In this document: positions 47,278-56,126 of the stretch, one piece after another
How positions within the stretch are numbered: position 1 is the stretch's first letter
Layout: the number at the start of each line of letters is the position of its first letter
Notes under the pieces: generated by a model
Seen by the model: only the letters and a program-made list of their open reading frames with translations
Told to the model about the DNA's origin: nothing
Databases searched by the model: none
Position numbers and translations under genes: made by a program
Assembly (NCBI RefSeq): GCF_029395535.1
Contig: NZ_CP113920.1
Location: 744,001 to 808,000, forward strand
Length of the DNA: 64,000 bases
Origin: Bifidobacterium sp. ESL0732
GTDB taxonomy: Bacteria > Actinomycetota > Actinomycetes > Actinomycetales > Bifidobacteriaceae
Reading direction: 5' to 3'

Positions 47278-47916
47278 GTGAGTCCTGAGGAGACGACAGA
47301 TATTGTGGCACTGGCCGCCAAGGCTGAGGCCGGGGTGAAGCAGTACCGCTTGACGGTGGTCAATGCCGGCATTTCGGAACCTTCCAGCACGCGCCGGCTT
47401 GCCAAGGAGATCACCAACAAGGCTGAGGCGTATCTTGAGGCCCGTGGCAAGGTTGTTGCTGTTGAAATGGTCAATCTCAAAGAGATTTCCGAGGACATTG
47501 CGAAGGCTTCGGTGGCTTTTGAGTCCAGCAACCGTCTTAAGGAAGCCGTATCCGCGGTTTCGGCAGCAGACGGCCTTATCGTTGCCTCGCCGATTTATAA
47601 GGCTTCGTATTCTGGGCTGTTCAAGGCGTTCTGGGATCTTGTCCCGCGCGATGCCATCACCAACATGCCGATGGTTTTGGCTGCCACTGGTGGCTCGAAC
47701 CGCCATGCCTTGGTGCCTGACGTCGTGATGCGTGGCTTGTTCGCGTTCTTCCGCGCTGTGCCGACGGCCACGAGCCTGATGGCCACCAAAGAGGATTTCG
47801 ATACTCCAGAACTGGAAAACCGTGAAAAGCGTGCCGCCACGGAGTTGGGTGCGTTGATGCTTTCCGGCGTACGGCATGAGCCCGTCGATGAGCCTAGCGA
47901 AGGTTTGGATTGGTGA
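47278..47916 (+). CDS. NADPH-dependent FMN reductase, CE1759-like
   Basis: 212 aa from GTG with GGGAGG seven bases upstream. LTVVNAGISEPSSTRRLAKEI is the FMN loop; IVASPIYKASYSGLFKAFWDLV and VLAATGGSNRHALVPD follow, as in actinobacterial FMN reductases that supply reduced flavin. Only distantly like the reductase gene upstream. An upstream TTG (47248) is possible but less likely. Confidence 0.85.
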   Translation: MSPEETTDIVALAAKAEAGVKQYRLTVVNAGISEPSSTRRLAKEITNKAEAYLEARGKVVAVEMVNLKEISEDIAKASVAFESSNRLKEAVSAVSAADGLIVASPIYKASYSGLFKAFWDLVPRDAITNMPMVLAATGGSNRHALVPDVVMRGLFAFFRAVPTATSLMATKEDFDTPELENREKRAATELGALMLSGVRHEPVDEPSEGLDW

Positions 47917-48147
47917 CTTCGCCGAGCTTCGAGGTTTCGGCCTGAAACTCCGATATTTTTCCGTTCCGTTATCGGTCTGTTGTCTGTGGATGACAGGCCG
48001 ATAATTTGTTTGTGATGGCTTGTATGTGGAAGACTTCGGGCATTTCGCTGGATGATTATTATCTGCGTTTTGCATTCGATTTACGCTGGGGACTTTCTCT
48101 GAATGTACCTTTGTAGTAAGATGGATTGAACCTACAAGGAGGTAGCT

Positions 48148-49569
48148 ATGGTTTATCAAACCGTCAATCCATATACCAACGAATTGGTAAAGGAATATCC
48201 GTTCGCAACCGATGAGGAATTGCAGGACACGATCACACTGGCCGACAAGACCTTCCACGACATGTTGAGTCAGCCGATCGCCGAGCGCGCCAAGATTCTG
48301 CACAAGGTCGCAGCGCTCTTCCGCGAGAAGTCCGACGAACTCTCCGAGATCTGCACGGTCGACATGGGCAAGCTGGTCAGTGAGTCGGCGGGTGAGGTCG
48401 AGCTGTGTGCCGTAATCGCCGACTGGTTCGCCGATCACAGCGAGGATCTCTTGAAGCCAGACAAGCTCGACAGCATCGTCGCCGGAGACGCGCGGGTGCT
48501 GCACCAGCCCGTCGGCGTCGTGGTGATGGTGGAGCCTTGGAACTTCCCGTACTATCAGATCATGCGCGTATTCGCGCCGAACTTCATGCTGGGCAACACG
48601 ATGATTCTGAAGCACGCTTCCAACACCCCGACCTCGGCAAAGCGTTTCTGCGAGGTCGTCGAGGAGGCCGGAGCCCCCAAGGGTGCGCTGACCAACATGT
48701 TCCTGACCTACGATCAGGTCACCAAGGCGATTGAGGACCCGCGCGTCCAGGGCGCGGCGCTCACCGGTTCCGAGCGTGGCGGCGTCGCCGTCGCGGGTGC
48801 CGCAGGCAAGGCGCTGAAGAAGAGCACCATGGAGCTGGGCGGTATGGATCCGTTCATCGTTCTGGGTGACGCTGATATGGACGCTCTCGCCGACATCGCG
48901 TGGCGCGTCCGCCTCTACAACGCCGGTCAGGTCTGCACCTCGGCCAAGCGCTTCATCGTCATGGACAACGTCTACGACCGCTTCGTCGACGATATGGTTG
49001 AGGCGTTCTCCAAGGTTACTCCAGGCGACCCGATGGATCCGGCGACCACCATCGCCCCGATGAACTCGAAGCGTGCCAAGGAGAAGCTGCAGAACCAGTT
49101 CGACGAAGCCGTGGCTGCGGGCGCGAAGATCGCTTACCAGTTCCCACAGATCGATTCGAAGGGCCAGTTCTTCCGTCCGGCCGTCCTTACCGACATCACC
49201 CCGGACAACCCGGGTTACAAGACCGAGATGTTCGGCCCAGTGGCGGCAATCTACAAGGTCCACAGCGAAGAAGAGGCTGTGGCGCTCGCCAACGACAATC
49301 CCTACGGGCTGGGCGGCATGCTCTTCTGCGGCGACAAGGACCATGGTGCCGAAGTGGCCGCGAAGGTCTACACGGGCATGATGTTCGTCAACACCCCGCT
49401 CGCCTCGCTGCCTGACATCCCGTTCGGCGGCGTGAAGCTCTCCGGCTATGGCCGCGAGATGTCTCGTCTGGGCCAGATGGCGTTCACCAACGACAAGCTC
49501 TTGGTCACCGCCGACCACTTCGACAAGGCCAACGCCCCCGGCGCGCTCTTCGCCGCGCAGGATCTGTGA
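48148..49569 (+). CDS. NAD(P)-dependent aldehyde dehydrogenase (succinate-semialdehyde type), copy 1
   Basis: 473 aa. VVMVEPWNFPYYQIMR, ALTGSERGG, ELGGMDPFIVLGDADMD with the catalytic Glu and GQVCTSAKRFIV with the catalytic Cys are all present. Oxidises an aldehyde such as succinate semialdehyde to the acid. AAGGAGG eight bases before the ATG. Highly similar to the next gene, including the 15 bases before the start. Confidence 0.92.
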   Translation: MVYQTVNPYTNELVKEYPFATDEELQDTITLADKTFHDMLSQPIAERAKILHKVAALFREKSDELSEICTVDMGKLVSESAGEVELCAVIADWFADHSEDLLKPDKLDSIVAGDARVLHQPVGVVVMVEPWNFPYYQIMRVFAPNFMLGNTMILKHASNTPTSAKRFCEVVEEAGAPKGALTNMFLTYDQVTKAIEDPRVQGAALTGSERGGVAVAGAAGKALKKSTMELGGMDPFIVLGDADMDALADIAWRVRLYNAGQVCTSAKRFIVMDNVYDRFVDDMVEAFSKVTPGDPMDPATTIAPMNSKRAKEKLQNQFDEAVAAGAKIAYQFPQIDSKGQFFRPAVLTDITPDNPGYKTEMFGPVAAIYKVHSEEEAVALANDNPYGLGGMLFCGDKDHGAEVAAKVYTGMMFVNTPLASLPDIPFGGVKLSGYGREMSRLGQMAFTNDKLLVTADHFDKANAPGALFAAQDL

Positions 49570-49631
49570 TCGATGTGCTTGGAAGATCACTACTGACAAG
49601 ATAGTTTGTAATTCAATTGGTTCTTGATTGA

Positions 49632-49667
49632 AAGAAGCCGGTTCCGGTATTTCCGGGCCGGCTTCTT
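49632..49667 (+). terminator. Hairpin after aldehyde dehydrogenase 1
   Basis: 10-bp stem AAGAAGCCGG (49632-49641 with 49658-49667) with further pairing in the loop; no long T run follows. Confidence 0.6.
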
Positions 49668-49692
49668 CATATTCGTCGATATGATATGGCCC

Positions 49693-49795
49693 GGTTCGCG
49701 TCGTATTTGCAATGGTGCGTTGCAAACGTGACGCTGTCGAGCTGGTTTGCGTCGTGATTGCAATGTCGTGTTGTGTTGTGTTGCAGATGTGACGC
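49693..49795. repeat. Two palindromic repeat units, 51 bases apart
   Basis: GGTTCGCGTCGTATTTGCAA starts at 49693 and GGTTTGCGTCGTGATTGCAA at 49744; both end in TTGCA(A/G)A(C/T)GTGACGC, so each folds on itself (loops of about 7 and 17 bases). They lie between the two aldehyde dehydrogenase genes, in a 331-base gap that otherwise holds only the terminator. Confidence 0.65.
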
Positions 49796-49900
49796 GAACT
49801 CAGCCATTTCATTCTGCGCAATTTTTATGCTTTTATCCATAATTAGATAATTCTTAGATATACTGATAATTGATAGTTAACGCACTACGAGGAGGTAGCT

Positions 49901-51286
49901 ATGACCTATCAGACAATAAATCCGTATACCAACGAGCTGGTAAAGGAATATCCGTTCGCCACCGATGACGAACTGGAAGCCACTCTGGCTCAGGCGGAAA
50001 CCGCTTTCCAGAACGGCAAGAAGCAGTCGCTTGCGGAGCGTTCGAAGATTCTGCACAACATTGCGGCCACATTCCGCAAGCATAGTGAAGAGCTGGCGAA
50101 GATCTGCACGATTGATATGGGCAAGCTTGTCGCCGAGTCCGCGGGCGAGGTGGAGCTGTGCGCGATGATCGCCGATTGGTATGCCGACCAGGCCGAGGAG
50201 CTGCTCAAGCCGGACAAGCTTGAAACGAGGTTCCCGGGCGAGGCCGAGGTCCTGCATCAGCCGCGCGGCGTCATCATGATGGTTGAGCCTTGGAACTTCC
50301 CGTATTACCAGATCATGCGTGTCTTTGCGCCGAATTACATGATTGGCAATACGATGATTCTGAAGCATGCGTCGAATACCCCGACCTCGGCCAAACGCTT
50401 CTGCGAAATGGTAGAGGAAGGCGGGGCGGCAAAGGGCTGCCTGACCAATCTGTTCCTCACCTATGATCAGGTGACGAAGGCGATCGAGGATCCGCGCGTG
50501 CAGGGTGCGGCGCTCACCGGTTCCGCCCGCGGCGGGAAATCCGTTGCCATGGCGGCTGCCCAGTCGCTGAAGCCGAGCTCGATGGAGTTGGGTGGTATGG
50601 ACGCCTTCATCGTGCTTGACGACGCGAATATGGACGAAGTCAACGCGGTTTCCTGCGGCGCAAGGCTGCAGAATTCCGGCCAGGTCTGCATCTCGTCGAA
50701 GCGTTTCATCGTCATGGACAATGTCTACGACCAGTTCCTGTCTTCGTTGATCGACAGCTTCAGCAAGGTCAAGCCCGGCGATCCGCTCGATCCGTCGACG
50801 ACGTTCGCGCCTATGTGCACCAAGCATGCCAAGGAGAAGTTGCAAAGTCAATTCGATGCGGCCCTCAAGGCAGGGGCGAAGCTTGAGTATCAGTATCCTG
50901 AAATCGATTCCGAGGGCCAGTTCTTCCGTCCGGCCATTCTCTCCAACGTCACGCGCGACAACCCTGTCTACGACGATGAGATGTTCGGCCCGGTCGCCAT
51001 GGTGTTCAGGGTCCATAGCGAGCAGGAAGCCATCGACCTCGCCAACGACAACTCTTACGGACTCGGCGGCAGCGTCTTCACCAGCGACCCGGACCGCGGT
51101 GTCCGTGTCGCCGCGCAGATCGACACCGGCTCTGTCTATGTCAACAACCCGACCACCACGTTGCCTGAACTGCCGTTCGGCGGCGTGAAGCTCTCCGGCT
51201 ATGGCAATGAGCTGGGCCGTGCCGGCATCCTCGCCTTCTCCACGGAGAAGATGGTGATGAAGTCCGCTCATCCGGCCGGGATGTGA
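49901..51286 (+). CDS. NAD(P)-dependent aldehyde dehydrogenase (succinate-semialdehyde type), copy 2
   Basis: 461 aa, paralogue of the preceding gene: VIMMVEPWNFPYYQIMR, ALTGSARGG, ELGGMDAFIVLDDANMD, GQVCISSKRFIV. The cofactor and substrate loops differ (for example GDEDKDHG-type end versus TSDPDRGV), which suggests different substrates. Same GAGGAGGTAGCT leader. Ends at a strong bidirectional terminator. Confidence 0.92.
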   Translation: MTYQTINPYTNELVKEYPFATDDELEATLAQAETAFQNGKKQSLAERSKILHNIAATFRKHSEELAKICTIDMGKLVAESAGEVELCAMIADWYADQAEELLKPDKLETRFPGEAEVLHQPRGVIMMVEPWNFPYYQIMRVFAPNYMIGNTMILKHASNTPTSAKRFCEMVEEGGAAKGCLTNLFLTYDQVTKAIEDPRVQGAALTGSARGGKSVAMAAAQSLKPSSMELGGMDAFIVLDDANMDEVNAVSCGARLQNSGQVCISSKRFIVMDNVYDQFLSSLIDSFSKVKPGDPLDPSTTFAPMCTKHAKEKLQSQFDAALKAGAKLEYQYPEIDSEGQFFRPAILSNVTRDNPVYDDEMFGPVAMVFRVHSEQEAIDLANDNSYGLGGSVFTSDPDRGVRVAAQIDTGSVYVNNPTTTLPELPFGGVKLSGYGNELGRAGILAFSTEKMVMKSAHPAGM

Positions 51287-51334
51287 TCTCGACTTCTTGA
51301 ATATTGGCTGTTAGAAGTTGTCAGAAATTATTGA

Positions 51335-51381
51335 ATAGCGTGCTGGAAAATCGGTTTGATACTGATTTTCCTGCACGCTAT
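51335..51381. terminator. Bidirectional terminator between aldehyde dehydrogenase 2 and xylB
   Basis: 9 bp plus a T-T mismatch plus 8 bp stem (51335-51352 with 51364-51381) and 11-base loop; the + side continues into a T-rich stretch. Confidence 0.8.
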
Positions 51382-51413
51382 CTTTGTGTGTGAATTGACT
51401 CGTTTAATATGAT

Positions 51414-52934
51414 TCAGCCGCGTGCCTTCACATAGGTCTCATAGACATGTGGGGTAGGGTCGGCAGTTTCGGTGCCGTCGACCTTGAGGCTCCATTGTGG
51501 GGGATTGGGATTTTTGCTTAATACCCACGCGGCCTGACGAGCAGCGCCGATGGCGACGTATTCGTCGGTGGCCGGCCGGTTGACAGGCATGCCGAAAATC
51601 GCAGGCGCAAGGGTGCGCACGGCCTCAGACTTCGCGCCGCCGCCGATCAAAAGGATACGGTTGACGCTGCCGCCAAGTCTCTTGATGATTTCCAAGCAGT
51701 CGCGTTGCGAGCAAAGCAGGCCTTCGACGAAAGCGCGTGCGAGGTTTTGCTTGGTGGTGTTGGCCAGTGTCATGCCGCTCAGCATCGCATTGGCATCTGG
51801 GCGGTTCGGGGTGCGCTCGCCATCGAAATAGGGGACCAGGGTGAGGCCCCCCGCGCTTGGTTTGGCAGCAAGGGCGAGCCGTCCAAGTTCGTCGTAATCC
51901 ACACCAAGTGCCGCGCAGCCGGCGTCAAGAATGCGTGAGCCGTTGATGGTACAGGCCAAGGGCAGATAGTGCCCGGTGCAATCGGCGAAGCCAGAAACGG
52001 CACCACTCAGGTCGTATACCGGGTTTTCGGCGATGGCCGCGGCCACGCCCGATGTACCGAGCGATACGCTCACATCACCCACCGACATGCCCAGGCCCAG
52101 GGAGGCCATGGCGTTGTCACCGCCGCCGGGCCCGATGAGGCATCCGCCGTCGATGGATGCGCCGGCGACGGTAGACGCGGCCTTGACCGGTGCGCTGTCG
52201 CGGGGCCCGAGCACTTTCGGTAGGATGACATCACGACGGCCGAGAACCATCTCGATCAGGTCATAACGGTAAGTGTTGCTGGCGGAATCGAAGTAGATGG
52301 TGCCTGAAGCGTCGGAACGGTCGGTAAAGAGGGCGTCCAGACGCGCGTCCTCGCCAACTTCCACCGGGCCGAAGCCTGCGATGCGCCAGCTCAGCCAATC
52401 GTGCGGCAGGCAGATTGCCGCGATTTTTGAGGCGTTCTCCGGTTCGTTTTCAGCAACCCAAGCCAGTTTGGTCAATGTGTATGAGGCGACAGGCGACGAA
52501 CCCACGGCCTTCACCCAACGTTCAATGCCACGGGCCCTCACGTCTTCCGGCTCATTCTCGCCGTTGCGTTCCGGTGCTCCAAGCCGCGTGATGAGGTTTT
52601 CGGCCTGCGGTGCCGAACGGGTGTCGTTCCAAAGCAGTGCGTCGCGAATCACCCTTCCGCGTTTGTCGAGGAGCACCATTCCGTGCTGCTGCCCTCCGAC
52701 GGACAGGGCCGAAACGTCGTCAAGACCGCCGGCCTGTTTGGAGGCGTCAAGAAAAGCCTGCCACCAGTATTCCGGGTCGACGCTGGTGCCGTCGGGGTGT
52801 TTCGCCTGCCCGAAGCGCACGAGCTCGCCGGTGGCTGCGTCGGTGACGCGCACTTTGGTCGATTGCGTGGAAGTGTCGATTCCCGCCACCAATGTCGGAT
52901 GAGCGGAACCCTTCCCTGATTGTTGCCTTGCCAT
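51414..52934 (-). CDS. xylB: Xylulokinase
   Basis: 506-aa FGGY-family kinase. N-terminal phosphate loop AGIDTSTQSTKVRV, then GGQQHGMVLLD with the substrate-binding MVLLD, LPHDWLSWRIAG, and the second domain with GTSGVAAAI and LIGGGAKSEAVRTLAP. Phosphorylates D-xylulose for the bifid shunt. Divergent from the ROK regulator, the usual xylose arrangement; no xylose isomerase or transporter is in the window. Confidence 0.93.
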   Translation of the reverse strand: MARQQSGKGSAHPTLVAGIDTSTQSTKVRVTDAATGELVRFGQAKHPDGTSVDPEYWWQAFLDASKQAGGLDDVSALSVGGQQHGMVLLDKRGRVIRDALLWNDTRSAPQAENLITRLGAPERNGENEPEDVRARGIERWVKAVGSSPVASYTLTKLAWVAENEPENASKIAAICLPHDWLSWRIAGFGPVEVGEDARLDALFTDRSDASGTIYFDSASNTYRYDLIEMVLGRRDVILPKVLGPRDSAPVKAASTVAGASIDGGCLIGPGGGDNAMASLGLGMSVGDVSVSLGTSGVAAAIAENPVYDLSGAVSGFADCTGHYLPLACTINGSRILDAGCAALGVDYDELGRLALAAKPSAGGLTLVPYFDGERTPNRPDANAMLSGMTLANTTKQNLARAFVEGLLCSQRDCLEIIKRLGGSVNRILLIGGGAKSEAVRTLAPAIFGMPVNRPATDEYVAIGAARQAAWVLSKNPNPPQWSLKVDGTETADPTPHVYETYVKARG

Positions 52935-53023
52935 TATGCTTCGCCTTTCGAAATACTCCGAACACTGCTACGTGCCTATACTGCCGTGTCTGAAATCAGT
53001 ATATTGGCCATTGTCTATTCATG

Positions 53024-53049
53024 TTAGTTAAATCAATAGATTATTTCAA
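53024..53049. promoter_or_regulatory. Possible ROK operator between xylB and the regulator
   Basis: Imperfect dyad TTAGTTAAATC-AATA-GATTATTTCAA in the divergent intergenic region, similar to the AT-rich XylR operators of Gram-positives. Weak symmetry. Confidence 0.35.
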
Positions 53050-53127
53050 TTATGTCGTGTGTTTTCTCCCTCTGCCTCTTGTTTCGTCCCAACTGATAAA
53101 GTAAATGTGTCTTTGAAAAGAGGGGTT

Positions 53128-54351
53128 ATGGCGCTGAAAAGTATTAATCAGGATGATTTGCGCAATCACAATCTTTCAGTAGTGCTTACAACCCTACTTC
53201 AGTCGTCCAAGCCGATGAGCCGTGCCAAACTTGCGAAAGCCACAGGGCTGACAAAGGCCACGATGTCGCTTCTGGTACCCATGCTTGTCTCCTCGAACGC
53301 TTTGGAGGAAGGGAAACCAGTTTCCGCCGGTACGACCTATGGCAGACCCAGCACTCCATTGAATATCTCCGGGCAACGCTTTTGCTCGATAGGACTGCAA
53401 ATTAACACTGATGGCTATGGATACACCGTGCTCGCGCTTGACGGTTCTGTTGTTTCCGAGCGTTGGGTGAGTCGCTCCATGGAATTTAGCGACCCCGATG
53501 AAGTGTTTACCTTGCTCGACAAACTTGTAAGCGTTGGCGAACGCGAGCTCGGCGAAAAAGGCTTGAGTGTCGTCGGCACGGTTCTTGCCCTTCCCGGCCT
53601 GGTCACCGACGATATGGTGCTGTTGTCAGCAAAAAATCTTGGCTGGAAAAAGCTGGAGCTTTCTCGCTTCAACGTGGTCAGAAGGCTGGATGCCCTCGCC
53701 GACAATGAAGCGAATCTGGCCGCATTGGCACAGATACCTGGGTATGCCACGCCACGAAATACGAAAAGCGTGATTCACCCGAGCGATTCGTTCATCTATA
53801 TCTCCACGGATATCGGCATTGGTGGTGCCGTAGTACGGCACGGGCAGGTTGCTCATGGTGACTCTGGGTTCGCCGGTGAACTTGGACATGTCTCCGTGGC
53901 TCTTGATGGGCCGCAGTGCACCTGCGGGCGTTGTGGATGCCTGGAGATGTACGCCGGACGCAAGGCGTTGGTCGAAGCTTCCGGTGTTGCCGATGCTGGG
54001 GTTTCTACGAGGATGGAAGCAGTGGACGAACTGCTTGCAAAGTACAAGGCGCACGACGACCGCACTGTGGCGGCTGTGGACCGTGCGATAAGAGCTTTGA
54101 CGTCGGTGCTCGCTTCCGCCATCAATATTTTGGATATCGATACTGTTGTTTTGGGCGGTCTTTGGGATAAGTTCGGTAAAGGCCTGACCCGTAGGATTTC
54201 TCATGAGCTTGAGTTGCAGATATTGAGTTATCCGGAAGTCCAACCACGAGTGCTGCTGCCGGATGTCAATACGCGCCCGGCGCTTCTGGGTGCTGCGGAA
54301 GTCGGATTACGCAGGTTTATAGACAATCCATTGGCATTCATCAATTCGTGA
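53128..54351 (+). CDS. ROK-family transcriptional regulator (XylR-like)
   Basis: 407 aa from ATG 53128 (GAGG close upstream). Winged helix N-terminus (LTTLLQSSKPMSRAKLAKATGLTKATMSLLVPML), then the sugar-kinase-like ROK domain with ISTDIGIGGAVV, GELGHVSV and the zinc site CTCGRCGCLEMYAG. Divergent from xylB, so a xylose/xylulose-responsive repressor is likely. Confidence 0.9.
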   Translation: MALKSINQDDLRNHNLSVVLTTLLQSSKPMSRAKLAKATGLTKATMSLLVPMLVSSNALEEGKPVSAGTTYGRPSTPLNISGQRFCSIGLQINTDGYGYTVLALDGSVVSERWVSRSMEFSDPDEVFTLLDKLVSVGERELGEKGLSVVGTVLALPGLVTDDMVLLSAKNLGWKKLELSRFNVVRRLDALADNEANLAALAQIPGYATPRNTKSVIHPSDSFIYISTDIGIGGAVVRHGQVAHGDSGFAGELGHVSVALDGPQCTCGRCGCLEMYAGRKALVEASGVADAGVSTRMEAVDELLAKYKAHDDRTVAAVDRAIRALTSVLASAINILDIDTVVLGGLWDKFGKGLTRRISHELELQILSYPEVQPRVLLPDVNTRPALLGAAEVGLRRFIDNPLAFINS

Positions 54352-54436
54352 CGTTACTGCTCTTCTGTCGTATTTTAATAAAAGCGTTTTGCACACTCGG
54401 ATGTTTGATTTTTCAAGGATTTCCTAACGGAGTCAA

Positions 54437-54574
54437 CGTTTTGGCGTAGGCCATAACCAGCGTCGATAGCGCTGGGGTGTGCCGCCGAGTCCCATCCTGA
54501 TAGAGTGGCGGTTGGCGTCTCCGCCCGAACTGTGCAGGTCAAGGGGCGCCGTAGCCAAAACGCTGTGCACAGTT
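54437..54574 (+). promoter_or_regulatory. Candidate structured 5' leader of the ECF transporter gene
   Basis: Closing stem CGTTTTGGC (54437-54445 with 54554-54562) encloses hairpins CCAGCG (54457-54462 with 54470-54475) and CCGCC/GGCGG (about 54482-54512). A second 9-bp helix AACTGTGCA (54528-54536 with 54566-54574) spans the 3' strand of the closing stem and ends just before the ribosome site AAGGAA. It does not show the CTGAGA core of a TPP riboswitch nor other classes I know. Confidence 0.55.
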
Positions 54575-54591
54575 TATTGCAAGGAACAACC

Positions 54592-55329
54592 GTGGCTAAA
54601 GCTGCCCCCGAAACGATCCAACCATCATCAACAAATGAATCTCTTCAACATTCGCCTTCTGATGCAAGTAATCAGAACAAGACTCCAGGGCAAATCCACG
54701 GATCTGTTTCTTCTTCGCATTCCCCAGTAGCCAGGGTTTCGCGTTTGCGTTGGCGCGCCGCGGATATCGCCATCGGTGCAGCGCTCGGTGTGGCCTGTGG
54801 CCTCGTCTTTTGGGGCTTCAATTTCGCCTATGCCTGGATCGCCCCGCTGCTTCGCGCCATCCTTCCCGGCATCACCAGCCTGTTTCACGCGTTTTGGTAT
54901 TTCTCCGGACCCCTGGCGTTGCTCATCATTCGCAAACCCGGTGCCGCGATTTACGTCGATATCATCGGCAGCCTGACCGAAACGCTGTTCGGCAACCAGT
55001 ATTCCTTTACCTTCGTTTTTCTTTCGGCGTTCCTGCAAGGATTGTTCGCAGAAGTACCGTTTGCGATTTTCCGCTATCGGAAGTTCAATTTGAGCCTCAC
55101 TGTGGCTTCCGGAGCTTTGACAGCAGTGGAATACGGTTTTTACGTTTTGTTTACGCGTTTGCAAGGCGTTGCGCTGGTCAGTCCGCGCGGCCTCACGCAC
55201 ATGACCTGCGAAATCATCGGAGGCATACTCATTGCCGGCGTGATGAGCTGGTTCCTTTACCTTGCCATCGCCAAAACAGGCGCGCTGGATCGTTTCGCTT
55301 CCGGTCGTGCGGTGAGAGGCAGGAAATAA
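54592..55329 (+). CDS. ECF transporter S component, YkoE-like (thiamine/HMP type)
   Basis: 245 aa from GTG with AAGGAA seven bases upstream; longer versions start inside the structured leader. After a Ser/Gln-rich cytoplasmic stretch come RWRAADIAIGAALGVACGLVFWGFNFAYAW and four more helices, the YkoE pattern. S components bind a vitamin and work with an ATPase-T module; YkoD/YkoC partners are not adjacent, so it may share a common ECF module. Confidence 0.82.
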   Translation: MAKAAPETIQPSSTNESLQHSPSDASNQNKTPGQIHGSVSSSHSPVARVSRLRWRAADIAIGAALGVACGLVFWGFNFAYAWIAPLLRAILPGITSLFHAFWYFSGPLALLIIRKPGAAIYVDIIGSLTETLFGNQYSFTFVFLSAFLQGLFAEVPFAIFRYRKFNLSLTVASGALTAVEYGFYVLFTRLQGVALVSPRGLTHMTCEIIGGILIAGVMSWFLYLAIAKTGALDRFASGRAVRGRK

Positions 55330-55402
55330 AAATCTGACGTTTCCGTGTGGTGTCTCTGGTCAGAGCGTTTGATAAAGTATAGAAGTTGGCTTTTGCCAAC
55401 GT

Positions 55403-55476
55403 GGGGCTGTAGCTCAGTCGGTTAGAGCATCGGACTCATAATCCGTCGGTCCTCGGTTCAAGCCCGAGCGGCCCCA
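55403..55476 (+). tRNA. tRNA-Met (CAT, elongator type)
   Basis: 74-base cloverleaf: acceptor GGGGCTG/CGGCCCC, D arm GCTC...GAGC, anticodon loop CTCATAA (anticodon CAT), T arm CTCGG-TTCAAGC-CCGAG. CCA is not encoded. An elongator Met tRNA is most likely; a CAU isoleucine tRNA is the alternative. A perfect 6-bp hairpin (55385-55400) lies directly upstream. Confidence 0.93.
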
Positions 55477-55790
55477 CTATTTGCCGGCTTCCTTGCTTCA
55501 TTGTCGATAGCATCAAAGTATCAAAAGATTTTGATGGTCCTATGTTGAATTTACGTCGTGCGGAAAGACGCGGCCAATAAGCTGAAAGATGAAGTCGGGA
55601 TGATTAGGTGTCGTGGTTTGTTGTGATATCTGAGCGTGTGATTGGTTCAAGCCGCTCTTGAGATACCGGCCATTTGGTCTGGTTGAAAGAGAGGCAAGTC
55701 AACGCTCGCTGATAGAATATCAAAGTTCCGGTTCACGTCTGACCAGTGGGGTTAGGCGACCCGGGTCACCTGAATTCCTTAGGAGACATT
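55477..55790 (+). other. Intergenic region upstream of rpmE
   Basis: 314 bases without a gene. Near the end a palindrome GACCCGGGTC (55758-55767) sits about 20 bases before the rpmE ribosome site and could be a control site; otherwise I see nothing. Confidence 0.4.
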
Positions 55791-56003
55791 ATGAAGCAGG
55801 GTATTCATCCCGATTATCACGCAGTGCAGGTTACCTGCTCTTGCGGCAATACTTTCGTCACGCGCAGCACCGCCAAGGGCGATCACATGACGGTTGATGT
55901 GTGCGCGAACTGCCACCCGTTCTACACGGGCAAGCAGAAGATTCTCGATACCGGCGGCCGTGTCGCCCGCTTCGAGAAGCGCTACGGCAAGAAGACCAAG
56001 TAG
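55791..56003 (+). CDS. rpmE: 50S ribosomal protein L31, zinc-binding form
   Basis: 70 aa with the zinc ligands CSCG and CANCHPF, hence the C+ form. TAGGAG eight bases before the ATG decides this start over an earlier in-frame codon. Followed by a terminator. Confidence 0.97.
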   Translation: MKQGIHPDYHAVQVTCSCGNTFVTRSTAKGDHMTVDVCANCHPFYTGKQKILDTGGRVARFEKRYGKKTK

Positions 56004-56014
56004 CATTCTTTATT

Positions 56015-56066
56015 CGCCAGCCTCGCTGGTTCGGGTCTGCGGACCCGAATCCGGGCTGGCGTTTTT
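56015..56066 (+). terminator. Rho-independent terminator of rpmE
   Basis: Outer stem CGCCAGCC (56015-56022 with 56054-56061), inner stem TTCGGGTC/GGACCCGAA, ending in TTTTT. Confidence 0.9.
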
Positions 56067-56126
56067 CATACCTAATTTCGATATTTTTATCGTTAAAATG
56101 TCAACATATTATAAAAGGACTTTTGC

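Noticed and set aside
47257-49821. Very long antisense open frame (854 codons)
   Set aside because: It mirrors the flavin reductase and aldehyde dehydrogenase genes on the other strand, in G+C-rich DNA where such shadows are common; no motifs.
54352-54592. TPP riboswitch before the YkoE-like gene
   Set aside because: The conserved CTGAGA and the second TPP core could not be found; reported only as an unclassified structured leader.
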